A DNA stretch of 64,000 nucleotides from Comamonadaceae bacterium UBA4962 (GTDB taxonomy: Bacteria > Pseudomonadota > Gammaproteobacteria > Burkholderiales > Burkholderiaceae_C), in NCBI GenBank assembly GCA_002397315.1, contig DHAE01000020.1:4424-68423 (forward strand), read 5' to 3'. The notes beneath the pieces were generated by a model. It saw nothing but the letters and a program-made list of their open reading frames with translations, made no database searches and was not told where the DNA came from. This document shows, piece by piece, positions 25,337 through 33,748 of this stretch. Each line of letters starts with the position of its first letter. Positions within the stretch are counted from its first letter, which is position 1. The position numbers and the translations under genes were made by a program.

Positions 25337-25413
25337 GGCGCTTTAGCTCAGTCGGTTAGAGCGATGGAATCATAATCCACAGGTCCGCGGTTCGAATCCG
25401 TGAAGCGCCACCA
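25337..25413 (+). tRNA. tRNA-Met (CAT anticodon, elongator type)
   Basis: 77-nt tRNA with encoded CCA. The acceptor stem GGCGCTT/AAGCGCC, D-arm GCTC/GAGC, anticodon loop ATCATAA (anticodon CAT) and T-arm CGCGG-TTCGAAT-CCGTG all fold. The first anticodon-stem pair (27-43) is A-C, a mismatch, and position 32 is A. It lacks initiator features (it has a paired acceptor end and no GGG/CCC in the anticodon stem), so it is elongator Met, or less likely the lysidine-modified Ile2 species that also carries CAT in the gene. A strong terminator follows. Confidence 0.93.
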
Positions 25414-25418
25414 GATTG

Positions 25419-25456
25419 AAAAGCCTTGCAGGTCATTGGGCCTGCAAGGCTTTTTT
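25419..25456. terminator. Bidirectional rho-independent terminator after the tRNA gene
   Basis: The arms AAAAGCCTTGCAGG (25419-25432) and its exact complement (25441-25454), with an 8-base loop, end in TTTTTT. The A-run on the left lets it also stop the enoyl-CoA hydratase transcript coming from the other side. Confidence 0.93.
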
Positions 25457-25545
25457 CATGGCCCGCACCCCAGGCGGGGTGACGGCTGATGCGTGTGGAG
25501 GCGGCTTGGAGCGGAGGCGCTGGGTAAGCACCACCGCTCGGCCCG

Positions 25546-26325
25546 TCAGCGGTGCGTGAACGCCGCCGGGCGCTTTTCCAGGAAGGCGGCCATGCCTTCC
25601 TTCTGGTCCTGCGTGGCGAACAGCGCGTGGAACAGTCGGCGCTCGTACATGAGGCCGTCGGAGAGCGAGCCCTCGAAGGCGCGGTTGACGGTTTCCTTGG
25701 CCGCCATGACGGCCACCTGCGAGAAGCCGGCGATCACCAGGGCCGCGCCCAGCGCTTCGTCCATGAGCTTGTCGTAGGGCACGACGCGGCTCACCAGGCC
25801 GGCGCGCTCGGCCTCCTGCGCATCCATCATGCGGGCGGTGAGGGCCATGTCCATGGCCTTGGACTTGCCCACGGCGCGCGGCAGGCGCTGCGTGCCGCCC
25901 GCGCCGGGAATCACGCCGAGCTTGATCTCGGGCTGGCCGAACTTGGCGTTGTCGGCGGCGATGATGAAATCGCACATCATCGCCAGCTCGCAGCCGCCGC
26001 CCAGGGCGAAGCCGCTCACGGCCGCGATCACGGGCTTGCGGATGGAGCGGATGCGCTCCCAGTTGCGGGTGATGTAGTCGCCCTTGTAGGCATCGGCGAA
26101 ACCGTACTTCGCCATGGCCCCGATGTCGGCGCCTGCGGCGAAGGCCTTCTCGCTGCCCGTGAGAATGATGCAGCCGATGCGCTCGTCCGCGTCGAAGGCG
26201 GCCAGCGCGTCGCCCAGCTCGTCCATGAGCTGGTCGTTGAGTGCGTTGAGCTGCTTGGGGCGGTTCAGCGTGATGACGCCGACCTTGTCCGCTTCGGTGC
26301 GGACCTCGATCACTTCATAGGCCAC
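25546..26325 (-). CDS. Enoyl-CoA hydratase
   Basis: 259-residue crotonase-fold enzyme hydrating trans-2-enoyl-CoA in beta-oxidation. Oxyanion-hole and CoA-binding segments are KAFAAGADIGAM and GFALGGGCELAMM; the two catalytic glutamates are present (GGGCELA and GQPEIKLGVIPGAGGTQ). The start is GTG at 26325, with AGGAG seven bases upstream. It is the last gene of a minus-strand series (monooxygenase, dsbC, M61 peptidase, hydratase), 74 bp after the peptidase. Specific substrate chain length cannot be told. Confidence 0.93.
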   Translation of the reverse strand: MAYEVIEVRTEADKVGVITLNRPKQLNALNDQLMDELGDALAAFDADERIGCIILTGSEKAFAAGADIGAMAKYGFADAYKGDYITRNWERIRSIRKPVIAAVSGFALGGGCELAMMCDFIIAADNAKFGQPEIKLGVIPGAGGTQRLPRAVGKSKAMDMALTARMMDAQEAERAGLVSRVVPYDKLMDEALGAALVIAGFSQVAVMAAKETVNRAFEGSLSDGLMYERRLFHALFATQDQKEGMAAFLEKRPAAFTHR

Positions 26326-26399
26326 GGGGGTTCTCCTGGGTTGTCGTTGCGGTGCGGACGACTATACCGAAGGGCCGGCCGCGGACGGCCCCGCTCCCG

Positions 26400-28223
26400 T
26401 CACGCCGCGGACACGGGGCCGGCCGTGGAATCCTCCCCGGGCCGGGTCTGGCCGCCCTGGCCTTCCAGCCAGCGGCGCGCCAGCGCCGCATCCCCGAGCG
26501 ACAGCGCCACCGTGTCCTGCGGCGCGGTGCCTTCGTGCTCCAGCGCCAGCGAGAGCCGCAGCACGCGGCGGTCGCGCGCCACCAGGGCCGTGACGCGCTT
26601 CTCGCGCCCCGCATAAAGCGCGACGTCGTCCAGCCGCTGCACGCGCCAGGTCTCGCCATGCGTCTCGATGGCCAGCCATTCGTCTCCGGCCGCGAAGCCG
26701 GCGGCTTCGGCGAGGCCGCCGCGCAGCACCACCTTCACCTGCAGGCCCTGCGCCTCGGATACGCGCATTCCCAGGCGCTGCGCGGGCTGCGCCGTATCCG
26801 CACGCAGCACCACGCCGTGCGCCGCCAGCAGTTCCGCGAGCGGCAGGTCGTCCGTGCCGTGCACCCAGGCGGCGATCTCCTGCGCGAACGGGCGCCCGGA
26901 GAGGGATTCGAGCACCGCGAGCAGGTCGTCCTCGGTCATCGGGCCCGCGTCGCAGCGCACCCAGAGCGCGCGCATCACGTCGTCCAGCGTGGTGCGGCCC
27001 TCGCGGCGCAGCGCCAGGTCCAGGCACAGGCCGACGAGCGAGCCCTTGGTGTAGTAGCTCACCGTCGTGTTCGGCGTGTTCTCGTCCTGGCGGTAGTACT
27101 TCACCCAGGCATCGAAGCTCGCGTCGGCCACGCTCTGCACGAGGCGCCCGGGCGTCTGCAGCACCTGGTTGATGGTCTTGGTGAGCAGGCGCAGATAGGC
27201 GGCGTCGTCGATCAGGCCGGCGCGCCGCAGCAGCAGATCGTCGTAGTAGCTCGTGAAGCCTTCGAAGAACCACAGCAGGCGCGTGTAGTTCTCCTGCGCG
27301 TAGTCGTAGCGCGCGAGTTCCGCCGGGCGCAGGCGCTTGACGTTCCAGGTATGGAAATGCTCGTGGCTGATGAGCCCGAGCAGGGTGGTATAGCCCTCGG
27401 GCGCCTTGGCCTCGCCCTGGCGCGGCAGGTCGCGGCGGCCGCAGATCAGCGCCGTGGAATTGCGGTGTTCCAGGCCGCCGTAGCCGTCGTCCACCACGTT
27501 GAGCAGGAACAGGTACTGGGTATAGGGCGGTGCGTCCGCGCCGTGCCAGAAGCGGATGCCTTCCTCGCAGATGCGGCGCGTGTCGGCCAGCAGGCGCTCG
27601 CCGTCGAACGAGGGCGCCGCGCCGGCCACCACCAGGCGGTGCGGCACGCCGCAGGCCGTGAAGCGGGCACTCCAGAAGGGGCCCATCTCGACCGGGCAGT
27701 CCACCAGTTCGTCGTACGAGGCCGCGCGGTAGGTGCCGAAGCCCGCGCGCGTGGTCTTCTCCGAAGCGAGCCCGGTGGCCACGGACCAGTGCGCCACCTC
27801 CGGCGTGGGCACGATCTCCAGGTCGTGGCGCGCGTCTTCCTGGCCATGCACGCGCAGGCACAGGCTGGTGCCGTTGAAGAAGCCGCGGGACGCGTCGAGC
27901 CAGGCCGTGCGCACGGAGTTGTCGTAGGCGCTGACTTCGTAGGTCAGCACCAGCGGCGAGCCCTCGCGGCACGCGGCCTGCCACAGGCACTTGCTGCGCT
28001 GCGTGAGCGGCACCTCGTGGCCGCCCTGGCGGGCGCGCAGGTTCTGCAGGTTCTTCGAGAACTCGCGCACGAGGTAGCTGCCGGGAATCCACACGGGCAG
28101 CGACAGTTCCTGCTGCGCGGCGGGCCGCTCCACCGTCAGCGTGACGTGGTAGAGGCGCGCCTGCAGCTGCGCGGGTTCCACGCGGTAATGGACGGGCGAG
28201 GCATGGTGGCGAAGGGAAGGCAT
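26400..28223 (-). CDS. M61-family metallopeptidase with PDZ domain
   Basis: 607-residue protein of peptidase family M61 (glycyl aminopeptidase type). N-terminal beta domain (about 1-180), then a catalytic domain with the zinc motif SHEHFHTWNVKRLRP (HExxH) and the downstream glutamate region FFEGFTSYYDD, and a C-terminal PDZ domain around residues 495-560 (LQVKVVLRGGLAEAAGFAAGDEW). No signal peptide is visible, so it is predicted cytoplasmic. The substrate is unknown; family members cleave N-terminal Gly/Ala. It follows dsbC by 42 bp. Shadow frames on both strands are long because of the GC bias. Confidence 0.92.
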   Translation of the reverse strand: MPSLRHHASPVHYRVEPAQLQARLYHVTLTVERPAAQQELSLPVWIPGSYLVREFSKNLQNLRARQGGHEVPLTQRSKCLWQAACREGSPLVLTYEVSAYDNSVRTAWLDASRGFFNGTSLCLRVHGQEDARHDLEIVPTPEVAHWSVATGLASEKTTRAGFGTYRAASYDELVDCPVEMGPFWSARFTACGVPHRLVVAGAAPSFDGERLLADTRRICEEGIRFWHGADAPPYTQYLFLLNVVDDGYGGLEHRNSTALICGRRDLPRQGEAKAPEGYTTLLGLISHEHFHTWNVKRLRPAELARYDYAQENYTRLLWFFEGFTSYYDDLLLRRAGLIDDAAYLRLLTKTINQVLQTPGRLVQSVADASFDAWVKYYRQDENTPNTTVSYYTKGSLVGLCLDLALRREGRTTLDDVMRALWVRCDAGPMTEDDLLAVLESLSGRPFAQEIAAWVHGTDDLPLAELLAAHGVVLRADTAQPAQRLGMRVSEAQGLQVKVVLRGGLAEAAGFAAGDEWLAIETHGETWRVQRLDDVALYAGREKRVTALVARDRRVLRLSLALEHEGTAPQDTVALSLGDAALARRWLEGQGGQTRPGEDSTAGPVSAA

Positions 28224-28265
28224 GCGGCGGACGGAGGGCGGGGAGGCGAAGCGGGGGCGGGAAGG

Positions 28266-29009
28266 TCAGTTGGCGGCGGGGGCGGGCGTGCCGGCGGCGG
28301 AGCCTGCGTCGGCGAGCCGCTTTTCCACCTCGCGCGCATCGATGGCGCCGGGCACGCGCGAGCCGTCGGTGAAGATCAGCGTGGGCGTGCCGGTGATCTT
28401 GTGCTTCTTGCCGAAGGCCAGGTTGCGCTGCAGGGCCGCCGTGTCGCAGCTCGCGGCGGCCGGGGTCTTGTCGCGCACCATCTGGTCCTGCCAGGCGGCG
28501 GCCCGGTCCTTGGCGCACCAGATGTTGCGCGACTTCTCCGCCGAATCGGGGCTCAGGATCGGGTAGAGGAACAGGTACACCGTGACGTTGTCGACGTTCT
28601 GCAGGTCCTTCTCGAAGCGCTTGCAGTAGCCGCAGTTCGGGTCTTCGAACACCGCGAGCTTGCGCTGGCCGTTGCCGCGCACGATGGTGAAGGCGTCCTG
28701 CAGGGGCAGCGAGGCGAAGTCCACCGCGGTGAGCTTGTTGATGCGGTCCTCGGTGAGGTTGCGGCGCGCCTTGGTGTCGATCAGCTCGCCCTGGATGAGG
28801 TAGTTGCCCTTGGCATCGGTGTAGAAGACGTCGGTGCCGATGCGCACTTCGTACAGGCCCGGCATGGGCGTGGCGCGCACCTCGTCGATGCTCTGCAACT
28901 GCGGAATGCGGCTGCCCAGCGCCTTGCGGATCGCCGATTCCTGGGCGTGGGCACCGAAGCCGATGGTCAGTGCGGCGGCGCCGGCGAGCAGGGCGGGAAT
29001 CAATTTCAT
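28266..29009 (-). CDS. dsbC: Periplasmic disulfide isomerase DsbC
   Basis: 247-residue exported thioredoxin-fold protein. Signal peptide MKLIPALLAGAAALTIGFGAHA; N-terminal dimerisation domain with KGNYLIQGELIDTKARRNLT; active site FEDPNCGYCKRFEKD (CGYC); cis-proline loop ITGTPTLIFTDG. A second cysteine pair is visible (WCAKD and ASCDTAA), as in E. coli DsbC. It isomerises wrong disulfides and needs DsbD for reduction. AAGGAA precedes the ATG at 29009; the frame upstream to 29072 is not used. It lies between the UbiH-type gene and the M61 gene in one direction. The C-terminal tail is Ala/Pro-rich. Confidence 0.95.
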   Translation of the reverse strand: MKLIPALLAGAAALTIGFGAHAQESAIRKALGSRIPQLQSIDEVRATPMPGLYEVRIGTDVFYTDAKGNYLIQGELIDTKARRNLTEDRINKLTAVDFASLPLQDAFTIVRGNGQRKLAVFEDPNCGYCKRFEKDLQNVDNVTVYLFLYPILSPDSAEKSRNIWCAKDRAAAWQDQMVRDKTPAAASCDTAALQRNLAFGKKHKITGTPTLIFTDGSRVPGAIDAREVEKRLADAGSAAGTPAPAAN

Positions 29010-29090
29010 GGTCTTCCTTCGTGATGCGTGAATGTCGGGTGGCCGCCAGCGCGGCGGCGCGGGCGGCGGCACCGGGGTGCCGCGCGGCCG

Positions 29091-30254
29091 TCAGCCCAGG
29101 CCCATCGCCTGGCGCGTCACCCAGTCCTTGAGGAGGCCGCTGCGCTCGAAGCCGCGCATGCCCCAGTTGCGCAGCCAGGGCACGGGCCCTTCGTTGCGCG
29201 AGAACAGTTGCTGCAGGCCGTCCATGGCCCAGCCCATGGGCAGCAGCGCGGCCTTGCGTTCGCGTTCGTAGAGCCGCAGCAGCTTCAGGTCCGCCACGCC
29301 GCGCCAGTAGTCGCGCTCGCGCAGCACGCGGGCCAGGGCCTGCGCGTCGGCCAGCCCGAGGTTGAGGCCCTGGCCGGCCAGCGGATGCACGGCGTGCGCG
29401 GCATCGCCCGCGAGCACCCAGCTGCGGGAGGGCGCCGCCTTGGCCTTGCCTGGGGGCGGGCTGCCGGCCGCGGCCGGCATCGGCCCGCACCAGCGGTCGG
29501 CCCGGGCCTGCTGCAGCGGCCAGGCGGCGCGTGGAGCGTCCAGCGTGACATGGCCGAGCATGTCCTGGCTCGCGGCGTGGATGCGTTGTTCGAAATCGGT
29601 GGGTTCCATGGCCAGGAGGCGCTGCGCCTCGTCCTGCCTGACGGACCACACGACGGCCACGGAGTTCCCCTCGGGGCCCTCCAGCGGCAGAAAGGCCAGG
29701 ATGCCGTCGGGCAGGAACCACTGGCGCGCCACCTGGCCGTGGGGCCGTTCGCAGCGCAGCCGCGTGGCCACCGCATGCTGGCCGTAGGGCACTTCGGCGT
29801 AGTGCACTCCGAACTCCTCGCGCGTGCGGCTGGCGCGGCCTTCGCAGACCACCGTCAGCGCGGCCTGCACGGGCGCATCGACCACCTCCACCTGCGGCTG
29901 GAAGCGCACCGCGTCGGCCAGGCGCGCCTCCAGCGCGGGCACGTCGACGATCCAGGCGAGCGCGTCGGTGGCGGGATGGCGCTGCGCATCGAACGTGACC
30001 TCGCCGCCCATGTCGCCGTGCACGTCCATGCGCAGCACCGGCGTGGCGTGCTCCGCGTCCGGCCAGCTGCGCACGGATTCCAGCAGCCCGCGCGACGCGG
30101 CGTTGAGCGCGTAGGCCCGGACATCGGGGCCTCCCGCGGCCGGCGCCGGGCCGGGCACGAGGGCCACGCGCAGGCGCTCTCGCGCGAGAAGCAGGGACAG
30201 CGTGCGGCCCACCACGCCCGCGCCACGGATACAGACATCGAAGGATTGCGCCAT
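29091..30254 (-). CDS. UbiH/COQ6-family FAD-dependent monooxygenase
   Basis: 387-residue flavoprotein hydroxylase. The N-terminal Rossmann motif is RGAGVVGRTLSLLLA, and the second FAD motif near the C-terminus is LAGDAAHAVHPLAGQGLNLGLAD, the hallmark of the UbiH/UbiF/VisC group that hydroxylates the ubiquinone ring. Which ring position it acts on cannot be assigned. The start MAQSFDVCIRG at 30254 is favoured; the frame continues to 30497 inside the divergent MOSC gene. dsbC follows after 81 bp, so a shared transcript is likely. It is divergent from the MOSC gene, with 90 bp between starts. Confidence 0.9.
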   Translation of the reverse strand: MAQSFDVCIRGAGVVGRTLSLLLARERLRVALVPGPAPAAGGPDVRAYALNAASRGLLESVRSWPDAEHATPVLRMDVHGDMGGEVTFDAQRHPATDALAWIVDVPALEARLADAVRFQPQVEVVDAPVQAALTVVCEGRASRTREEFGVHYAEVPYGQHAVATRLRCERPHGQVARQWFLPDGILAFLPLEGPEGNSVAVVWSVRQDEAQRLLAMEPTDFEQRIHAASQDMLGHVTLDAPRAAWPLQQARADRWCGPMPAAAGSPPPGKAKAAPSRSWVLAGDAAHAVHPLAGQGLNLGLADAQALARVLRERDYWRGVADLKLLRLYERERKAALLPMGWAMDGLQQLFSRNEGPVPWLRNWGMRGFERSGLLKDWVTRQAMGLG

Positions 30255-30344
30255 GCGGCCATTGTAGGAGCCGCCCCGTGCTCCGCCGAGCCGGAGGCAC
30301 AATCCCCGCTTTCCCGTCCCACCTTGCTTTTTCCGGAGCCCCGC

Positions 30345-31214
30345 GTGACCTTCCGCACCGACCGAGACCTGGCCGGCACCCTCTCCCGCCTCTTCGTCCA
30401 TCCCGTCAAGTCGTGCGCGGGTATCGCGGTGCGCGAGGCCCGGCTGACGCCCACCGGCCTGGAGTGGGACCGCGCCTGGATGGTGGTCGATGCGCACGGC
30501 GAATTCCTCACGCAGCGCACCCTGCCGCGCATGGCGCTGGTACAGCCGCAGCTCGGCATTACGGAGCTGGCGTTGCGGGCGCCCGGCATGCCGCTACTGC
30601 GCGTTGCGATGGAGGCCGAAGGCCCGTCCGCGGCGGTGCGCGTGTGGGACGACGCCGTGCCCGCGCTGGATGCGGGCGACGGGGCCGCGCGGTGGTTCTC
30701 GGAATTCCTGGGCCTGCCGTGCCGCCTGGTGCGCTTCGATCCGGCGCACCGCCGGCTCTCCAGCCTGCGCTGGACGGGCGGGGTCGAGGCGCCCAACCAG
30801 TTCGCCGACGCCTACCCCGTGCTGGTGGCCAGCGAGGCGTCGATCGAGATGCTCAACCACCGCCTGGACACCATGGGCGCGCCACCGGCCACGATCGAGC
30901 GCTTTCGTCCCAACGTCGTCATCGCCGGCGTCGAGGCGCACGACGAGGACCGGATCGGCAGCCTGTTCGTCGATGCCGACGGCGGGCAGGCCTGCCTGCA
31001 GCCCGTGAAGCCGTGCACGCGCTGCCCGATCCCCGACATCGACCCGGCCACCGCGGAGAGCACCACCGACGTGGGCGACGCGCTGCGCACTTACCGGCAG
31101 GACCGCCGCATGGACGGCGCCATCACGTTCGGCACGAACGCCATCGTGCTCGAAGGCGCGGGCTGCGTGCTGCGCGTGGGCCAGCGCGTATCGGCCGACT
31201 GGCAGTTCGACTGA
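30345..31214 (+). CDS. MOSC-domain protein (YcbX-like)
   Basis: 289-residue protein with a MOSC N-terminal beta-barrel domain (LFVHPVKSCAGIAV, RAWMVVDAHGEFLTQR) and a MOSC domain whose putative molybdenum-cofactor cysteine lies in VKPCTRCPIPDID. YcbX-type proteins are moco sulfide-binding enzymes that reduce N-hydroxylated compounds, using a C-terminal ferredoxin domain; here the ferredoxin domain is absent, so an external electron donor is needed. GTG at 30345 is chosen because GGAG lies seven bases upstream. A CACAATCC element 42 bp upstream may be its -10. ychF follows 69 bp downstream. Confidence 0.88.
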   Translation: MTFRTDRDLAGTLSRLFVHPVKSCAGIAVREARLTPTGLEWDRAWMVVDAHGEFLTQRTLPRMALVQPQLGITELALRAPGMPLLRVAMEAEGPSAAVRVWDDAVPALDAGDGAARWFSEFLGLPCRLVRFDPAHRRLSSLRWTGGVEAPNQFADAYPVLVASEASIEMLNHRLDTMGAPPATIERFRPNVVIAGVEAHDEDRIGSLFVDADGGQACLQPVKPCTRCPIPDIDPATAESTTDVGDALRTYRQDRRMDGAITFGTNAIVLEGAGCVLRVGQRVSADWQFD

Positions 31215-31243
31215 GCGCCGGGCGGTCCGCCACGGCGGCCCGG

Positions 31244-31249
31244 TAAAAT
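31244..31249 (+). promoter_or_regulatory. Candidate -10 element (TAAAAT) for ychF
   Basis: TAAAATC stands out in GC-rich DNA 35 bp before the ychF start, within the 69-bp gap after the MOSC gene. No convincing -35 is visible. This is the same element type as ahead of several genes in the window. Confidence 0.35.
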
Positions 31250-31283
31250 CGCCGGTTTTCCCCAGAACCCTGAAAGCCCTGCC

Positions 31284-32378
31284 ATGAGCCTGAAATGCGG
31301 CATCGTGGGCCTGCCCAACGTCGGCAAGTCCACCCTCTTCAACGCCCTGACCAAGGCCGGCATCGCGGCCGAGAACTACCCCTTCTGCACCATCGAGCCC
31401 AACACCGGCGTGGTGGAAGTGCCCGATCCCCGCCTGCAGCAACTGGCCCAGATCATCACGCCCGAGCGCATCGTGCCGGCCATCGTCGAGTTCGTGGACA
31501 TCGCCGGCCTGGTGGCGGGCGCTTCCAAGGGCGAAGGCCTGGGCAACCAGTTCCTGGCCCACATCCGCGAGACCGACGCCATCGTCAACGTGGTGCGCTG
31601 CTTCGAAGACCCGAACGTGATCCACGTGGCCGGCCGCGTGGACCCGATCGCCGACATCGAGGTCATCCAGACCGAGCTGTGCCTGGCCGACCTCGCCACG
31701 GTGGAGAAGGCCCTGAACCGCTACAGCAAGGCCGCCAAGTCGGGCAACGACAAGGAGGCCGCCAAGCTGGTCTCGCTGCTCACGCCCATCCAGGCCGCGC
31801 TCGACGAAGGCAAGCCCGCGCGCACCGTGGCCGTCAGCAAGGAAGACGCGCCCCTGCTCAAGCAGTTCTGCCTGATCACCGCCAAGCCGGCGATGTTCGT
31901 CGGCAACGTGGCCGAGGACGGCTTCGAAAACAACCCGCTGCTCGACCGCCTGAAGGAATACGCCGCCGCGCAGAACGCGCCCGTGGTGGCCATCTGCGCC
32001 AAGATCGAATCCGAGATGAGCGAGATGAGCGACGAGGACCGCGACCTGTTCCTGGCCGAGATGGGCCAGGACGAGCCCGGCCTGAACCGCCTGATCCGCG
32101 CCGGCTTCAAGCTGCTGGGCCTGCAGACCTACTTCACCGCCGGCGTGAAGGAAGTGCGCGCCTGGACCGTGCCCGTCGGCGCCACCGCGCCCCAGGCCGC
32201 CGGCGTGATCCACGGCGACTTCGAGCGCGGCTTCATCCGCGCCCAGACCATCGCCTTCGACGACTTCATCGCCTTCAAGGGCGAGCAGGGCGCGAAGGAC
32301 GCGGGCAAGATGCGTGCGGAAGGCAAGGAGTACGTCGTCAAGGATGGGGACGTGATGAACTTCCTGTTCAACGTCTGA
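31284..32378 (+). CDS. ychF: Redox-regulated ribosome-associated ATPase YchF
   Basis: 364-residue Obg-family protein, universally conserved. P-loop GLPNVGKSTLFNAL, switch region NYPFCTIEPNTG, G3 VDIAGLVAGASKGEGLGN; the G4 position is non-canonical (NVAED instead of NKxD), which explains the preference for ATP in this family. The C-terminal TGS domain (LQTYFTAGVKEVRAW, ending in VMNFLFNV) is intact. YchF binds ribosomes and is linked to oxidative stress. Length and sequence are typical. The 56-bp gap to the HPP gene has no terminator. Confidence 0.97.
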   Translation: MSLKCGIVGLPNVGKSTLFNALTKAGIAAENYPFCTIEPNTGVVEVPDPRLQQLAQIITPERIVPAIVEFVDIAGLVAGASKGEGLGNQFLAHIRETDAIVNVVRCFEDPNVIHVAGRVDPIADIEVIQTELCLADLATVEKALNRYSKAAKSGNDKEAAKLVSLLTPIQAALDEGKPARTVAVSKEDAPLLKQFCLITAKPAMFVGNVAEDGFENNPLLDRLKEYAAAQNAPVVAICAKIESEMSEMSDEDRDLFLAEMGQDEPGLNRLIRAGFKLLGLQTYFTAGVKEVRAWTVPVGATAPQAAGVIHGDFERGFIRAQTIAFDDFIAFKGEQGAKDAGKMRAEGKEYVVKDGDVMNFLFNV

Positions 32379-32434
32379 AGGACACCGATCCCCGCCATGC
32401 CACGCCGGGTTCCGGAGTTCCTTCTCGCTACCCG

Positions 32435-33583
32435 ATGCGCGGCCTCCTGACCGCGCGCCTGCGCCGCGCAGCCCGCGCCCTCCGGCCCGCGCCCATGCAC
32501 GTGGACGCCCGCGAGCGCCTGCGCATGGCGGCAGGCGCGCTGCTCGGCGTGCTGCTGGCCGGCTGGCTCAGCCGCTGGGTGGGCGGCCACTGGGGCATTT
32601 CGCCCTGGCTGGTGGCGCCGATCGGCGCGAGCGCGGTGCTGGTGTTCGGGGTGCCGGCGAGCCCGCTGGCGCAGCCCTGGCCGGTGGTGGGCGGCAACAC
32701 CCTGTCCACCCTGGTGGGCGTGGCCTGCGCGGCACTGGTGCCCGAGCAGGCCGTGGCGGGGGCGCTGGCCGTGGCGCTGGCGATCGCGCTCATGGTGCCG
32801 CTGCGCTGCCTGCATCCGCCGGGCGGTGCGGCCGCGCTGTTCGTGGTGATGGCCCACGGCGCGAAGCCGCAGTTCGCGCTGTTCCCGGTGCTGACCAATT
32901 CCCTGCTGCTGGTGGCGGCGGGCATGGCGTGGCATGCGGCCACGGGCAAGCGCTATCCGCATGCGCAGCAGGCGCGTCCTGCCCCGACAGGCGCACCGGC
33001 GCGCGCCGCGGGCCGATTCACGCCCGAGGACCTGGACGCCGCGCTGGCGCACTACAACCAGGTGCTGGACGTGAGCCGCGACGACCTGGAGGCGCTGCTG
33101 CACCACGCCGAGGCCGAGGCCTACCGCCGCAATTTCGGCCATCTGCGCTGCGGCGACATCATGTCGCGCGAGCCCGTCACGGCGGCGTTCGGCACGGAGC
33201 TGCAGGAGGCCTGGGCGCTGATGCGCCGCCGCCGCATCAAGGCGCTGCCGGTGGTGGACCGCGCGCGCCGCATCGTGGGCATCGTCACCACGGCCGATTT
33301 CATGCGCCAGATCGACCTCGATGTGCACCACGGCATCGGCGAGCAACTGCGCGCCCTGGTGCGCCGCGTCGGTGCCGTGCATTCCACCAAACCGGAAGTC
33401 GTGGGCCAGATCATGACGCGGCAGGTGCGCGTGGTGAGCGAGCAGCGGCCGGCGCTCGATCTGGTGCCGCTGTTCACCGAGGACGGGCACCACCACATCC
33501 CGGTGATCGACGCGGAGCGGCGCCTGGTGGGCATCATCACGCAGTCGGATCTGGTGCGCGCCCTGCACCGGGCCGTCGGTTGA
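32435..33583 (+). CDS. HPP-family membrane protein with two CBS domains
   Basis: 382-residue fusion. Residues about 35-170 form an HPP domain of four hydrophobic helices with the family signature LRCLHPPGGAAALFVVM. A cytoplasmic linker follows, then tandem CBS domains from about 240 (CGDIMSREPVTAAFGTELQE and VVGQIMTRQVRVVS) to the end, each likely to sense adenine nucleotides. HPP proteins have been implicated in nitrite transport in plants and cyanobacteria; the bacterial role is otherwise unknown, so a nucleotide-gated transporter is only an inference. The start at 32435 has poor Shine-Dalgarno spacing; an ATG at 32494 is possible. rarD follows after 165 bp. Confidence 0.87.
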   Translation: MRGLLTARLRRAARALRPAPMHVDARERLRMAAGALLGVLLAGWLSRWVGGHWGISPWLVAPIGASAVLVFGVPASPLAQPWPVVGGNTLSTLVGVACAALVPEQAVAGALAVALAIALMVPLRCLHPPGGAAALFVVMAHGAKPQFALFPVLTNSLLLVAAGMAWHAATGKRYPHAQQARPAPTGAPARAAGRFTPEDLDAALAHYNQVLDVSRDDLEALLHHAEAEAYRRNFGHLRCGDIMSREPVTAAFGTELQEAWALMRRRRIKALPVVDRARRIVGIVTTADFMRQIDLDVHHGIGEQLRALVRRVGAVHSTKPEVVGQIMTRQVRVVSEQRPALDLVPLFTEDGHHHIPVIDAERRLVGIITQSDLVRALHRAVG

Positions 33584-33748
33584 AACGGCACGGGCCGGGC
33601 ACTGCGCCTGCAAGCGCGCCGCACCTGCGATAGCATCGCCGCCAGTCACGCCACGCCATTCCCGCCCCCGGGCGGGCCGCGGCAGCGCGCTCCCGGTGCC
33701 GCAGCGCGGCCGTGCGCGCGCACCGCCAGCCATACCTTCGTCCGCTCC

